7,247 nt of DNA from JBBQKI01 sp038326725 (lineage in GTDB: Bacteria; Bacteroidota; Bacteroidia; Flavobacteriales; Flavobacteriaceae). How positions within the stretch are numbered: position 1 is the stretch's first letter; each line of letters starts with the position of its first letter. Of this stretch, positions 1 to 6,191 are shown piece by piece. A model generated the notes under the pieces. It searched no databases. It was not told where the DNA came from and was given only the letters and a program-made list of their open reading frames with translations. The position numbers were made by a program, and so were the translations under genes. Location: NCBI GenBank assembly GCA_038326725.1, contig JBBQKI010000063.1, positions 1-7,247 of the forward strand. The letters are read 5' to 3'.

Positions 1-747
1 GGCCGGCAACGGGAACAGGGCGTTGTCCGCATTGAACTGGGTCTCGTGGTAGCTCACCGTAAGGGAAGGATCATTAAAAGTAATATCAACATCGGCATCG
101 GAAAGGGTGAACTCCGCAAAACCATCGTTGTCGGGGTCGCACATGATCAGTGGAGAAGGATTTTGATTTATAACCGGAGGCAAATCCATAATAATTTCGA
201 CCTGGGCGGTGGAAAAACAATCGGTATTGTTATTGTTTTCAACCCTTATATATATAATTATGGGAGTAACTGTAACAGTGTAAGGAACTGGCAAAGCTCC
301 GATATTTGCATCCGCATCCGATTGGCTTAAATGATAGCTTACACTAAATTCAAGTGGGTTTTGACCATTTAAAACAGTGGTATTAAATAAACCGGGAAGG
401 TTTATGTCTTCCGAGCCATCTTCATCCTGATCGCAAACATAATATGGAGATGCCGGCGCCGTGGCCGTGGCAGTGGAAAATTCGATAAGGAAGGAATCAT
501 AGGCAAAACATTGCCCACTTAAATCTTCAATACGTACCCAAATAGTCTCAATTGTACCAGTAATGGGATAAGCATTCGCGGGAATAATATCAGCCGTTCC
601 TGCTATTGCATCGGCTTCAGTATTATGGTAGGTAATGTTGAAATCTGCCGGATTTTGAGTGCCCAATACAATAGGATCGTTTTGGGTAAGGTCAAAAATA
701 CCAGGGTTAGTACCATCGTCGCAGATGAAAAGATCCTGAGGGGGATT
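1..747 (-). repeat. Three tandem protein modules of about 97 residues within the surface protein
   Basis: Counting from the ATG at 1983, Cys421, Cys517 and Cys615 each open a similar loop: ICDDGTNPGIFDL, VCDQDEDGSEDINL and MCDPDNDGFAEFTL. The spacing is 96 and 98 residues. Each module then has a segment of the type NxTYHNTEADA, VSYHLSQSDADA or VSYHETQFNADNA, about 30 residues after the Cys, and the first two continue to an IWVRIED or IYIRVEN strand and a Cys-Phe pair (CFAYDSF, CFSTAQV). The third module is cut by the window edge, so more copies may follow. The modules have diverged clearly in DNA and protein and are not recent duplications. The Asp-rich loops suggest calcium binding, but that is inference. 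Confidence 0.65.
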
Positions 748-1983
748 AGCAATTTCTGGTTGTGGATTAAATATTATATCAATTTCATCAGTAACCGTAC
801 ATCCAGCATCTGAAGCTTCTACCGAATATGTTCCAGAATCTGGCGCGGTAACAATATAAGTAGGGTCGGTTTCCCCGGGAATGGGAATACCATTGAAAAA
901 CCACTGATAGGTAACTGTGGGAACACCCGTTTCGGCATCCAACAAGATATCATCATCATCACAGGTTTCAATATCGGATCCTAAATCTACAGTGAAAGTT
1001 GCCACAGATGTTACTTCAACATCATCGGTAAGTACAATTACTTCACCATTACAGGTATTCGTATAAGTTACTCTTGCAGTAAAAATTTCTGTTCCAGTAG
1101 GACAAACAGTTATAGTTGGGGTTGTGCCGATAACAGTGCCGCCAGCATCCAGCCATTCAAAAACAAATGTTTCCACTCCATCGGGTGTAAATCGCCAAGC
1201 TTCATCTGTGGTGGTCCAAGGAGAATCGGAGGTATTCCTTCCGGGCGGAACGTATGCTACAGTCCCTGCATTATTTTGAATTCCAACGGCGGCGTTTCCG
1301 CTATTCCAACCCGAACAAACAGGTTTGTCCTGAATATATATTTCTATGACGTTGGAAAATTCATAAAAAACCGCCATGTGGGTTGCAAGCAAGCTATTAC
1401 AGGAAAAAAATGGAACATTGTAATATGATACTACCAACACCCGGTTAGGATAAACGCCAATAACTTCATAACCGATTTCCTCAGAGCTGGAAACCGATGG
1501 ATCAATATCATGGACCGGGGTAAAGACATTTGCCTCGCCCAATGTGGGATTGGAATTATTGGGCAAGTTTTCTGTAAACGCCCATCCATTACTGGTATCG
1601 CCCGGATTAACATCAAAACGAAGCACTCCGTTGGAACCTACCTGAAATTGGGTTTCAAGATCGCCAAAAAAACAAAAGTCAAAAGGTAGATTATCTACAC
1701 TAGACCATGCATCATCAATATTAGGATTCAAAGGATTTGCCAACCCATTAAATGCAAATGGAGGATTATAGGGTATACTGGCTACAGTATAAGTTTCACT
1801 AATGGTTTCAAAAGTTTCCAAAAAATCCGCAGTGAGGTCTACACAACCGCCGGTGGCGCAATCAATCGTTACATCAGGGCCTGCATCTACAAATAGAGAT
1901 CCGGGTCCCTGCGAAAAAGAGATAAGCGGAAAAAATAACAATAATATAAATATGGAAAATTTTGTGGGGTAATTATTTTTCAT
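1..1983 (-). CDS. Large secreted multidomain surface protein, probable T9SS (gliding-motility-associated) cargo; 3' end outside window
   Basis: The frame is open from an ATG at 1983 to the left edge: 661 codons without a stop, so the C-terminus is missing. Residues 1-25 form a signal peptide (MKNNYPTK, a hydrophobic stretch, then SFSQ), giving Sec export. Residues about 34-270 look like a globular extracellular domain containing AVGIQN near 231 and EAWRFTPDG near 261-269, a pattern I associate with flavobacterial gliding-associated proteins. Residues about 270-327 and 330-405 resemble Ig/PKD-like domains; the second has Trp361 in YQWFFNG and ends in SGTYSVEAS. From about 413 there are three similar modules with CD-containing loops at residues 421, 517 and 615. 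The composition (many Asp, Asn, Thr, Pro; few Lys) fits a secreted protein. The family usually ends in a type B T9SS sorting domain, which would lie beyond position 1, so T9SS export is inference. The exact role (adhesin, matrix or gliding component) cannot be told. It is transcribed divergently from folE. Confidence 0.85.
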   Translation of the reverse strand, partial: MKNNYPTKFSIFILLLFFPLISFSQGPGSLFVDAGPDVTIDCATGGCVDLTADFLETFETISETYTVASIPYNPPFAFNGLANPLNPNIDDAWSSVDNLPFDFCFFGDLETQFQVGSNGVLRFDVNPGDTSNGWAFTENLPNNSNPTLGEANVFTPVHDIDPSVSSSEEIGYEVIGVYPNRVLVVSYYNVPFFSCNSLLATHMAVFYEFSNVIEIYIQDKPVCSGWNSGNAAVGIQNNAGTVAYVPPGRNTSDSPWTTTDEAWRFTPDGVETFVFEWLDAGGTVIGTTPTITVCPTGTEIFTARVTYTNTCNGEVIVLTDDVEVTSVATFTVDLGSDIETCDDDDILLDAETGVPTVTYQWFFNGIPIPGETDPTYIVTAPDSGTYSVEASDAGCTVTDEIDIIFNPQPEIANPPQDLFICDDGTNPGIFDLTQNDPIVLGTQNPADFNITYHNTEADAIAGTADIIPANAYPITGTIETIWVRIEDLSGQCFAYDSFLIEFSTATATAPASPYYVCDQDEDGSEDINLPGLFNTTVLNGQNPLEFSVSYHLSQSDADANIGALPVPYTVTVTPIIIYIRVENNNNTDCFSTAQVEIIMDLPPVINQNPSPLIMCDPDNDGFAEFTLSDADVDITFNDPSLTVSYHETQFNADNALFPLPA

Positions 1984-2003
1984 AATAAATTTTTATAATC
2001 CGG

Positions 2004-2011
2004 CAAATTAA
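2004..2011 (-). promoter_or_regulatory. Weak candidate -7 box for the surface-protein gene
   Basis: On the minus strand this reads TTAATTTG, one mismatch from the Bacteroidota -7 consensus TAnnTTTG. It lies about 21 bases before the ATG at 1983. I could not find a well-spaced TTG-type -33 box, so this is only a candidate; the region is A/T-rich and chance matches are likely. Confidence 0.25.
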
Positions 2012-2089
2012 GAAATTATTATGAAAATTGGCTCGGCCACAATCATAAAAATACCATGTTTCAATTTTTCATTACAAAACCTATATGCG

Positions 2090-2097
2090 TATCTTTG
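2090..2097 (+). promoter_or_regulatory. Probable Bacteroidota-type promoter (-7 box TATCTTTG) for folE and downstream genes
   Basis: TATCTTTG matches the Bacteroidota -7 consensus TAnnTTTG exactly. A T-rich stretch (TTTTTC, 2064-2069) lies roughly where the loose -33 element would be expected. Transcription would begin a few bases after the box, giving a leader of about 30 bases before the folE ATG at 2132. No other equally good box is seen in the 148-bp divergent region. The leader is A-rich and has no Shine-Dalgarno sequence, as is usual in this phylum. Confidence 0.6.
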
Positions 2098-2131
2098 CAG
2101 ACTGTTTTAAAAAACACAAATCAACATTTCC

Positions 2132-2809
2132 ATGGATATTGAAAACCGGCTAAAGGCCATTGAAGAAATGGGCAACGAACATATTGGTTCTTCTTCGGAA
2201 ACCCCGCTCCGCTCCGATGCCTTCGAGCTTAGCGATATTGAAAAAATTGCGCTTATAAAAGAGGATGTTCAGCATATTATGCACACCCTGGGGTTGGACC
2301 TTACAGACGATAGCCTTAAAGGAACGCCAACGCGCGTTGCCAAAATGTTCGTGCAGGAAATTTTCAGCGGCCTGCACCCGGACCGTCGGCCAAAAGCTTC
2401 CACTTTTGAAAACAAATATAAATACAGCGAGATGCTAGTGGAAAAGAACATCAACGTTTATTCCACTTGCGAACATCATTTGTTGCCTATTGTTGGGAAA
2501 GCACACATTGCCTATATTTCCAATGGCACCGTGGTGGGGCTTTCAAAAATGAACCGGATTGTTGATTATTACGCCAAAAGGCCACAAGTGCAGGAACGGC
2601 TTACGATGCAGATTGTAAAGGAAATGCAGCATGTTCTTCAGACCGAAGATGTTGCTTGCGTTATTGATGCCAAACACCTTTGCGTGAATTCGCGGGGTAT
2701 TCGGGATATTGACAGTAGCACCGTGACCAGTGAATTTGGGGGCGCATTTAAAATTCCAGAAACCCGAGGGGAATTTTTGGATTATATTAAAATGGAAACG
2801 GAATTCTAA
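2132..2809 (+). CDS. folE: GTP cyclohydrolase I (FolE)
   Basis: This cytoplasmic enzyme converts GTP to 7,8-dihydroneopterin triphosphate, the first step of tetrahydrofolate and other pterin pathways. At 225 residues it is close to the E. coli enzyme (about 222). The signature STCEHHLLPI gives Cys113 and His116, which with Cys184 (in KHLCV) match the zinc ligands of the family; His115 corresponds to the catalytic His112 of E. coli. GLSKMNRIV (136-144), RPQVQERLT (150-158) and SRGIRD (187-192) are the usual GTP-binding and core segments. Residues 1-35 are a polar, poorly conserved N-terminal extension. All metal ligands are present, so this is the zinc-dependent type IA enzyme and not FolE2. 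The ATG lies about 35 bases after a good -7 box, which supports this start. It appears to be the first gene of the rightward series and is followed by a 62-bp gap containing a short tandem repeat. Confidence 0.96.
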   Translation: MDIENRLKAIEEMGNEHIGSSSETPLRSDAFELSDIEKIALIKEDVQHIMHTLGLDLTDDSLKGTPTRVAKMFVQEIFSGLHPDRRPKASTFENKYKYSEMLVEKNINVYSTCEHHLLPIVGKAHIAYISNGTVVGLSKMNRIVDYYAKRPQVQERLTMQIVKEMQHVLQTEDVACVIDAKHLCVNSRGIRDIDSSTVTSEFGGAFKIPETRGEFLDYIKMETEF

Positions 2810-2819
2810 ATTGAAAAAC

Positions 2820-2865
2820 CAAATTCCAAATTCCAAATAATCAAATAAACAAATAAACAAATAAA
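2820..2865 (+). repeat. Short A/T-rich tandem repeat (CAAATTC, then CAAATAAA) between folE and cysS
   Basis: The stretch reads as two copies of CAAATTC (2820-2833), one CAAATAAT (2834-2841) and three perfect copies of CAAATAAA (2842-2865). It fills most of the 62-bp folE-cysS gap and ends six bases before the cysS TTG start. Similar CAAATTC/CAAATAA strings are, from memory, common between flavobacterial genes. It holds no hairpin, so it is not a terminator. It could give an unstructured A-rich leader for cysS translation, or simply be a slippage-prone microsatellite. Confidence 0.8.
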
Positions 2866-2871
2866 CGTAAT

Positions 2872-4347
2872 TTGAAACCTTTCGAAAACCAAAAACTTCA
2901 AATCTACAATTCTCTTTCAAAAAAGAAAGAGATTTTCAAGCCCATCCACGATGGCGCTGTGGGGATGTACGTTTGCGGGCCAACGGTGTACAGCAATGTG
3001 CATTTGGGGAATTGCCGCACGTTTTTGTCCTTTGATTTGGTTTTTCGTTATTTAAAACATTTAGGCTATAAAGCCCGTTACGTCCGAAACATTACCGATG
3101 CGGGGCATTTAGAGAACGACGGAGAAAGCGGGGACGATCCAATCCTAAAAAAAGCTAAATTGGAACAACTTGAGCCGATGGAAATCGTTCAAAAATATAC
3201 CGTTGATTTTCATACAGTGATGGCAAAATTTAATGCCTTACCCCCAAGCATCGAACCCACGGCCACCGGGCATATTTTGGAACAAATCGAAATCGTGGAA
3301 AAAATAATTGCCGAAGGTTTTGCTTATGAAAAAAATGGTTCGGTATATTTTGATGTTCTAAAATTTAACGAAACAAATAGTTACGGAAAATTGAGCGGCA
3401 GGAAATTGGAAGACATGATCGCAAATACCCGCGAGCTTTCCGCACAAAGTGAAAAGAAAAATCCTCAGGATTTTGCGCTTTGGAAAAAAGCCGAACCTCA
3501 ACATATTATGCGCTGGAAATCACCTTGGAGCGAGGGTTTCCCGGGTTGGCATTTAGAATGTACAGCCATGAGCACCAAATATCTTGGCAACCGTTTTGAC
3601 CTTCACGGCGGCGGGATGGATTTAAAATTCCCACATCACGAGTGCGAAATCGCGCAAGCGGAAGCATGTAATCACGATATCCCCGTCAATATCTGGATGC
3701 ACGCTAATATGCTTACATTGAACGGCAAGAAAATGGCCAAATCTACCGGTAATTTTATCTTGCCCGAAGAAATGTTCTCTGGGGAAAACAGTATATTAAG
3801 CAAAGCATTTTCCCCCGCGGCGGTCAAGTTTTTCATGTACCAAGCCCACTATCGCAGCATTTTGGATTTTAGCAGCGAGGCTTTGGAAGCTTCGGAAAAA
3901 GGATTTTTGCGTTTATTTGAGGCTTTGCGTTTTATTGAAGAAATCAAAGTTTCGGATAAAAGCACCATCGATATTGAAGTATGGCTGCAAACCTGTTATG
4001 ACGCAATGAACGACGATTTCAACAGCCCCATTTTGATTGCCAGGCTATTTGAAGCGGTAACTTTTATTAATCTTTTAAAGGAAGGAAAAGAAACCATTTC
4101 GGAAAAAGACCTACAATTGCTGAAACAAACCTTGCACAATTTTCTTTTTGATGTTTTGGGATTGGTGAATATTGCAGACGAGGCTTCAGAAAATGGAGAT
4201 AAACTCTCGGGAGCACTGAATTTATTGATAAAACTTCGCGATCAGGCCCGTGCCAATAAAGACTTTGCTGCTAGTGACAAGATTCGTGATGAACTTATGG
4301 CAGTCGGTATTCACTTAAAAGACGGGAAGGATGGGACGAGTTGGTGA
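2872..4347 (+). CDS. cysS: Cysteinyl-tRNA synthetase (CysS)
   Basis: This class I enzyme charges tRNA-Cys with cysteine using ATP in the cytoplasm. It is 491 residues, a normal length. The HIGH motif appears as HLGN (44-47) within PTVYSNVHLGN, and KMSKS as KMAKS (287-291) in GKKMAKSTGN. The zinc ligands of the family are present: Cys35 in MYVCGPTVY, Cys230 in GWHLECTAMS, and His255 and Glu259 in FPHHECEIAQ. A DALR-type helical domain follows at about 330-430. The C-terminus has RDQARANKDFAASDKIRDEL and ends in KDGTSW, both typical of CysS. The start is TTG: the same frame has a stop at 2854-2856 and no ATG or GTG between, and the protein begins just as relatives do (short polar lead, then LQIYNSLSKKKEIFKP). 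No separate promoter is obvious, so it is probably read through from folE. Confidence 0.96.
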   Translation: MKPFENQKLQIYNSLSKKKEIFKPIHDGAVGMYVCGPTVYSNVHLGNCRTFLSFDLVFRYLKHLGYKARYVRNITDAGHLENDGESGDDPILKKAKLEQLEPMEIVQKYTVDFHTVMAKFNALPPSIEPTATGHILEQIEIVEKIIAEGFAYEKNGSVYFDVLKFNETNSYGKLSGRKLEDMIANTRELSAQSEKKNPQDFALWKKAEPQHIMRWKSPWSEGFPGWHLECTAMSTKYLGNRFDLHGGGMDLKFPHHECEIAQAEACNHDIPVNIWMHANMLTLNGKKMAKSTGNFILPEEMFSGENSILSKAFSPAAVKFFMYQAHYRSILDFSSEALEASEKGFLRLFEALRFIEEIKVSDKSTIDIEVWLQTCYDAMNDDFNSPILIARLFEAVTFINLLKEGKETISEKDLQLLKQTLHNFLFDVLGLVNIADEASENGDKLSGALNLLIKLRDQARANKDFAASDKIRDELMAVGIHLKDGKDGTSW

Positions 4348-4380
4348 GTTATACCCTATGAAAATTAATTAAATCAATCT

Positions 4381-4614
4381 TTGAAAAAAACCATCACATA
4401 CCCTTTCATTCTCCTTATCCACGGCTACCAAAAATTCATATCGCCGTTTACACCTTCTTCATGCCGCTATTCGCCAACCTGTTCGCAATATGCGGTGGAA
4501 GCTTTACAAATCCACGGATTATGGAATGGGGGCTGGCTTGCAGTAAAACGTATCGGGAGCTGCCACCCTTGGGGAGGTTCGGGCTTTGATCCGGTTCCAT
4601 TAAAAAAGAAATAA
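4381..4614 (+). CDS. yidD: Membrane protein insertion efficiency factor YidD
   Basis: A small membrane-associated protein of 77 residues that in other bacteria helps YidC-dependent insertion of inner-membrane proteins. It shows the full family pattern: an N-terminal amphipathic/hydrophobic helix (TYPFILLIHGYQKFISP, residues 6-22), then SSCRYSPTCSQYAVEAL with Cys28 and Cys34, and the terminal SCHPWGGSGFDPVP with Cys61. The start is TTG at 4381, followed by a run of seven A and the usual MKK-type beginning; the nearest ATG (4358) is in another frame and stops after four codons. It lies 33 bases after cysS. In many bacteria yidD sits beside rnpA and yidC; here it is with lgt, another membrane-biogenesis gene. 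The basic tail ends in KKK. Confidence 0.94.
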   Translation: MKKTITYPFILLIHGYQKFISPFTPSSCRYSPTCSQYAVEALQIHGLWNGGWLAVKRIGSCHPWGGSGFDPVPLKKK

Positions 4615-4646
4615 GATTTACTTTTAATTTACTTTTTAGCTTTTCC

Positions 4647-4654
4647 TATCTTTA
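4647..4654 (+). promoter_or_regulatory. Candidate internal promoter before lgt (TATCTTTA)
   Basis: TATCTTTA differs from TAnnTTTG only at the last base and is followed by CGCGGG, much as the folE box is followed by CAG. A T-rich TTTTAATTTAC stretch (4622-4632) could provide the -33 side. It lies 22 bases before the lgt ATG in a 62-bp gap that has no terminator, so lgt and the lipoprotein gene may have their own start in addition to readthrough. Confidence 0.4.
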
Positions 4655-4676
4655 CGCGGGACCATAAAAATCAACT

Positions 4677-5606
4677 ATGCACTATTTAAGTTTTACCTGG
4701 AATCCTTCCGATGGTATCGATCTGGGTTTTATCACCATTAAGTTCTACAGTTTAATGTTCGTGATTGCCTTTATGCTGGGCTGGTTCATCACAAAACGAA
4801 TATTCAAAAGGGAAGGCGAGCCCCAAGAAAAACTCGACAGCCTTTTTATTTATATGGTAATTGCCACTCTTTTGGGCGCGCGATTGGGCCATGTGCTTTT
4901 TTACCAATCGGAACTCATTACGCAGGATCCGCTTTCAATTTTATTGCCCATCAGCACTGTGCCTGAATTTGAATTCACAGGTTTTCAAGGGCTTGCCAGC
5001 CATGGTGCCGCCATCGGGATTATTATCGCCATGTATTTTTACAGTAAAAACGTGATTAAAAAACCCATATTATGGATTTTGGACCGTATCGTAATAGCGG
5101 TTGCCTGCGGGGCTATATTTGTTAGAATCGGGAATTTCATCAATTCTGAAATCATTGGAAAACCCTCCGGCGATTTTCCACTAGGGGTTAAATTTATCAG
5201 GGAAAGTATTAGACCTGCCGAGGCCGTCAATGCCACGGGCATAAAAGACCCGGATGCTGCCTATGATGCCATAGTTCATAATCCGCAATTTGCGGAACTC
5301 TTGAATGCCGTACCCTACCTCCACCCTGCCCAATTATACGAAGCGGCGGGCTATGTTGTCATCTTTTTACTCTTATGGTTCATGTATTGGAAAACTGAAA
5401 AACGCAAACAACTCGGGTATCTTTTGGGGCTTTTCTTTGTATTGTTATGGACGGTTCGTTTCTTGGTGGAATTTGTTAAGGAAAGCCAGGGCGGCTTTGA
5501 AACGGTCCTCGGCAATAGCCTTTCTACCGGCCAATGGTTAAGCATCCCTTTTATTATAGCGGGGATTTATTTAATGATTCGTTCCTCAAAAAAAACAATT
5601 GCCTAA
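4677..5606 (+). CDS. lgt: Prolipoprotein diacylglyceryl transferase (Lgt)
   Basis: An inner-membrane enzyme that transfers diacylglycerol from phosphatidylglycerol to the lipobox cysteine of prolipoproteins, the first lipidation step. It has 309 residues, slightly longer than E. coli Lgt (291), with extra length in a polar segment at about 174-212. Hydrophobic segments consistent with six or seven membrane helices are visible, for example around 22-38, 56-76, 107-122, 132-148, 226-238, 246-263 and 287-302. Family residues are present: IKFYSLMFV near the first helix, SHGAAIG (108-114; E. coli has an HGG-type motif), RIGNFINSEIIG with Arg150 and Asn153, HPAQLYEA (216-223), and RFLVEF with Arg261 and Glu265 matching the essential Arg239/Glu243 region of E. 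coli. The ATG at 4677 gives the expected short lead. The stop overlaps the next ATG (TAATG). Near the end, A AAA AAA in frame (5588-5594) forms a slippery heptamer. Confidence 0.95.
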   Translation: MHYLSFTWNPSDGIDLGFITIKFYSLMFVIAFMLGWFITKRIFKREGEPQEKLDSLFIYMVIATLLGARLGHVLFYQSELITQDPLSILLPISTVPEFEFTGFQGLASHGAAIGIIIAMYFYSKNVIKKPILWILDRIVIAVACGAIFVRIGNFINSEIIGKPSGDFPLGVKFIRESIRPAEAVNATGIKDPDAAYDAIVHNPQFAELLNAVPYLHPAQLYEAAGYVVIFLLLWFMYWKTEKRKQLGYLLGLFFVLLWTVRFLVEFVKESQGGFETVLGNSLSTGQWLSIPFIIAGIYLMIRSSKKTIA

Positions 5607-6094
5607 TGAAAAGGATTTTGATATCAGCAGCACTCGTATTTTCCCTTTTTTCCTTTCAAAATTGTAAAGAAAAACTCGAAACAAAAGTACTGACCAAAGA
5701 AGTTGCCTTTACAAAAGAAGGGGAATTAAGATTGAAAAAAGCCGCCACAGATTCCGTAATTGTTAGCTTGAACATTGAAATAGCAGATGATGCCTATCAA
5801 ACCGAAACGGGGCTGATGTACCGCAACTCGATGCTTGCCAATGAGGCGATGCTTTTTGTTTTCGAAGATGAAGTTACCCGGTCTTTTTATATGAAAAATA
5901 CTGAATTCCCGTTGGATATTATTTTTATAAATGCGAAAAAGGAAATCGTGAGCATTCAAAAAAATGCCCAGCCTTTTGACCCCACTTCCCTGCCTTCCGA
6001 TGCTCCATCAAAATATGTATTGGAAGTGAATGCAGGCCTGTCCAATCAATGGCAACTTGAAAATGGGGACAAGATAGAATTCGAAAAAAAATAA
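5606..6094 (+). CDS. DUF192-domain lipoprotein
   Basis: A 162-residue protein. Residues 1-19 are a lipoprotein signal peptide (MKRILISAALVFSLFSFQN) followed by Cys20 as the probable lipidation site; FQNC is a loose lipobox of the kind Bacteroidota tolerate. After a polar linker, residues about 50-160 form a DUF192 domain: ETGLMYRNSML (67-77), AMLFVFEDE (81-89), SFYMKNTEFPLDIIFI (93-108), and YVLEVNAG (137-144) before GDKIEF. The domain's biochemical function is not established, so none is assigned. The same frame is open upstream to an ATG at 5534 inside lgt, but the ATG at 5606 is preferred because it places the signal peptide at the N-terminus. It overlaps the lgt stop by one base, which suggests coupled translation of Lgt and a likely substrate. 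CKEK directly after the cleavage site resembles the charged surface-export signal of flavobacterial lipoproteins (inference). Confidence 0.9.
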   Translation: MKRILISAALVFSLFSFQNCKEKLETKVLTKEVAFTKEGELRLKKAATDSVIVSLNIEIADDAYQTETGLMYRNSMLANEAMLFVFEDEVTRSFYMKNTEFPLDIIFINAKKEIVSIQKNAQPFDPTSLPSDAPSKYVLEVNAGLSNQWQLENGDKIEFEKK

Positions 6095-6133
6095 AATGAA
6101 CCTGAAAATTTAATAATATTCATTTCTTGAACT

Positions 6134-6170
6134 AAAAAAACCTTCCCAAAAATATCGGGAAGGTTTTTTT
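6134..6170. terminator. Bidirectional Rho-independent terminator between the lipoprotein gene and secDF
   Basis: Left arm A7 plus CCTTCCC (6134-6147), nine-base loop (6148-6156), right arm GGGAAGG plus T7 (6157-6170). The 14-bp stem is perfect. Because A7 precedes and T7 follows the G/C core, the hairpin has a U-tract when read from either strand. It lies 40 bases after the lipoprotein stop and 22 bases after the secDF stop, exactly where convergent genes would share a terminator. Confidence 0.93.
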
Positions 6171-6191
6171 ATTTTTTAGGAAACCCTTTTT

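Noticed and set aside
46..330. Plus-strand open frame of 94 codons
   Set aside because: It lies antisense to the surface-protein gene, has low-complexity content with no recognisable domain, and the minus-strand frame there is clearly coding.
2820..2865. The folE-cysS repeat as a CRISPR array
   Set aside because: The units are only 7-8 bp and directly adjacent, with no spacers.
2543..2920. Minus-strand open frame of 125 codons across the folE end and the cysS start
   Set aside because: It is antisense to two well-conserved genes, and its middle simply translates the CAAATAAA repeat region (Phe/Leu/Tyr-rich).
3001..3020. HLGN in place of HIGH in CysS as a sign of a defective enzyme
   Set aside because: HxGN forms are normal in CysS, and the zinc ligands, KMAKS loop and C-terminus are intact.
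4358..4372. ATG just before yidD as its start
   Set aside because: It is in another frame and reaches a stop after four codons.
5534..5605. Earlier ATG for the DUF192 gene, inside lgt
   Set aside because: It would put 24 residues before the signal peptide and bury the lipobox. The ATG at 5606 directly precedes MKRILISAAL, a normal signal start.
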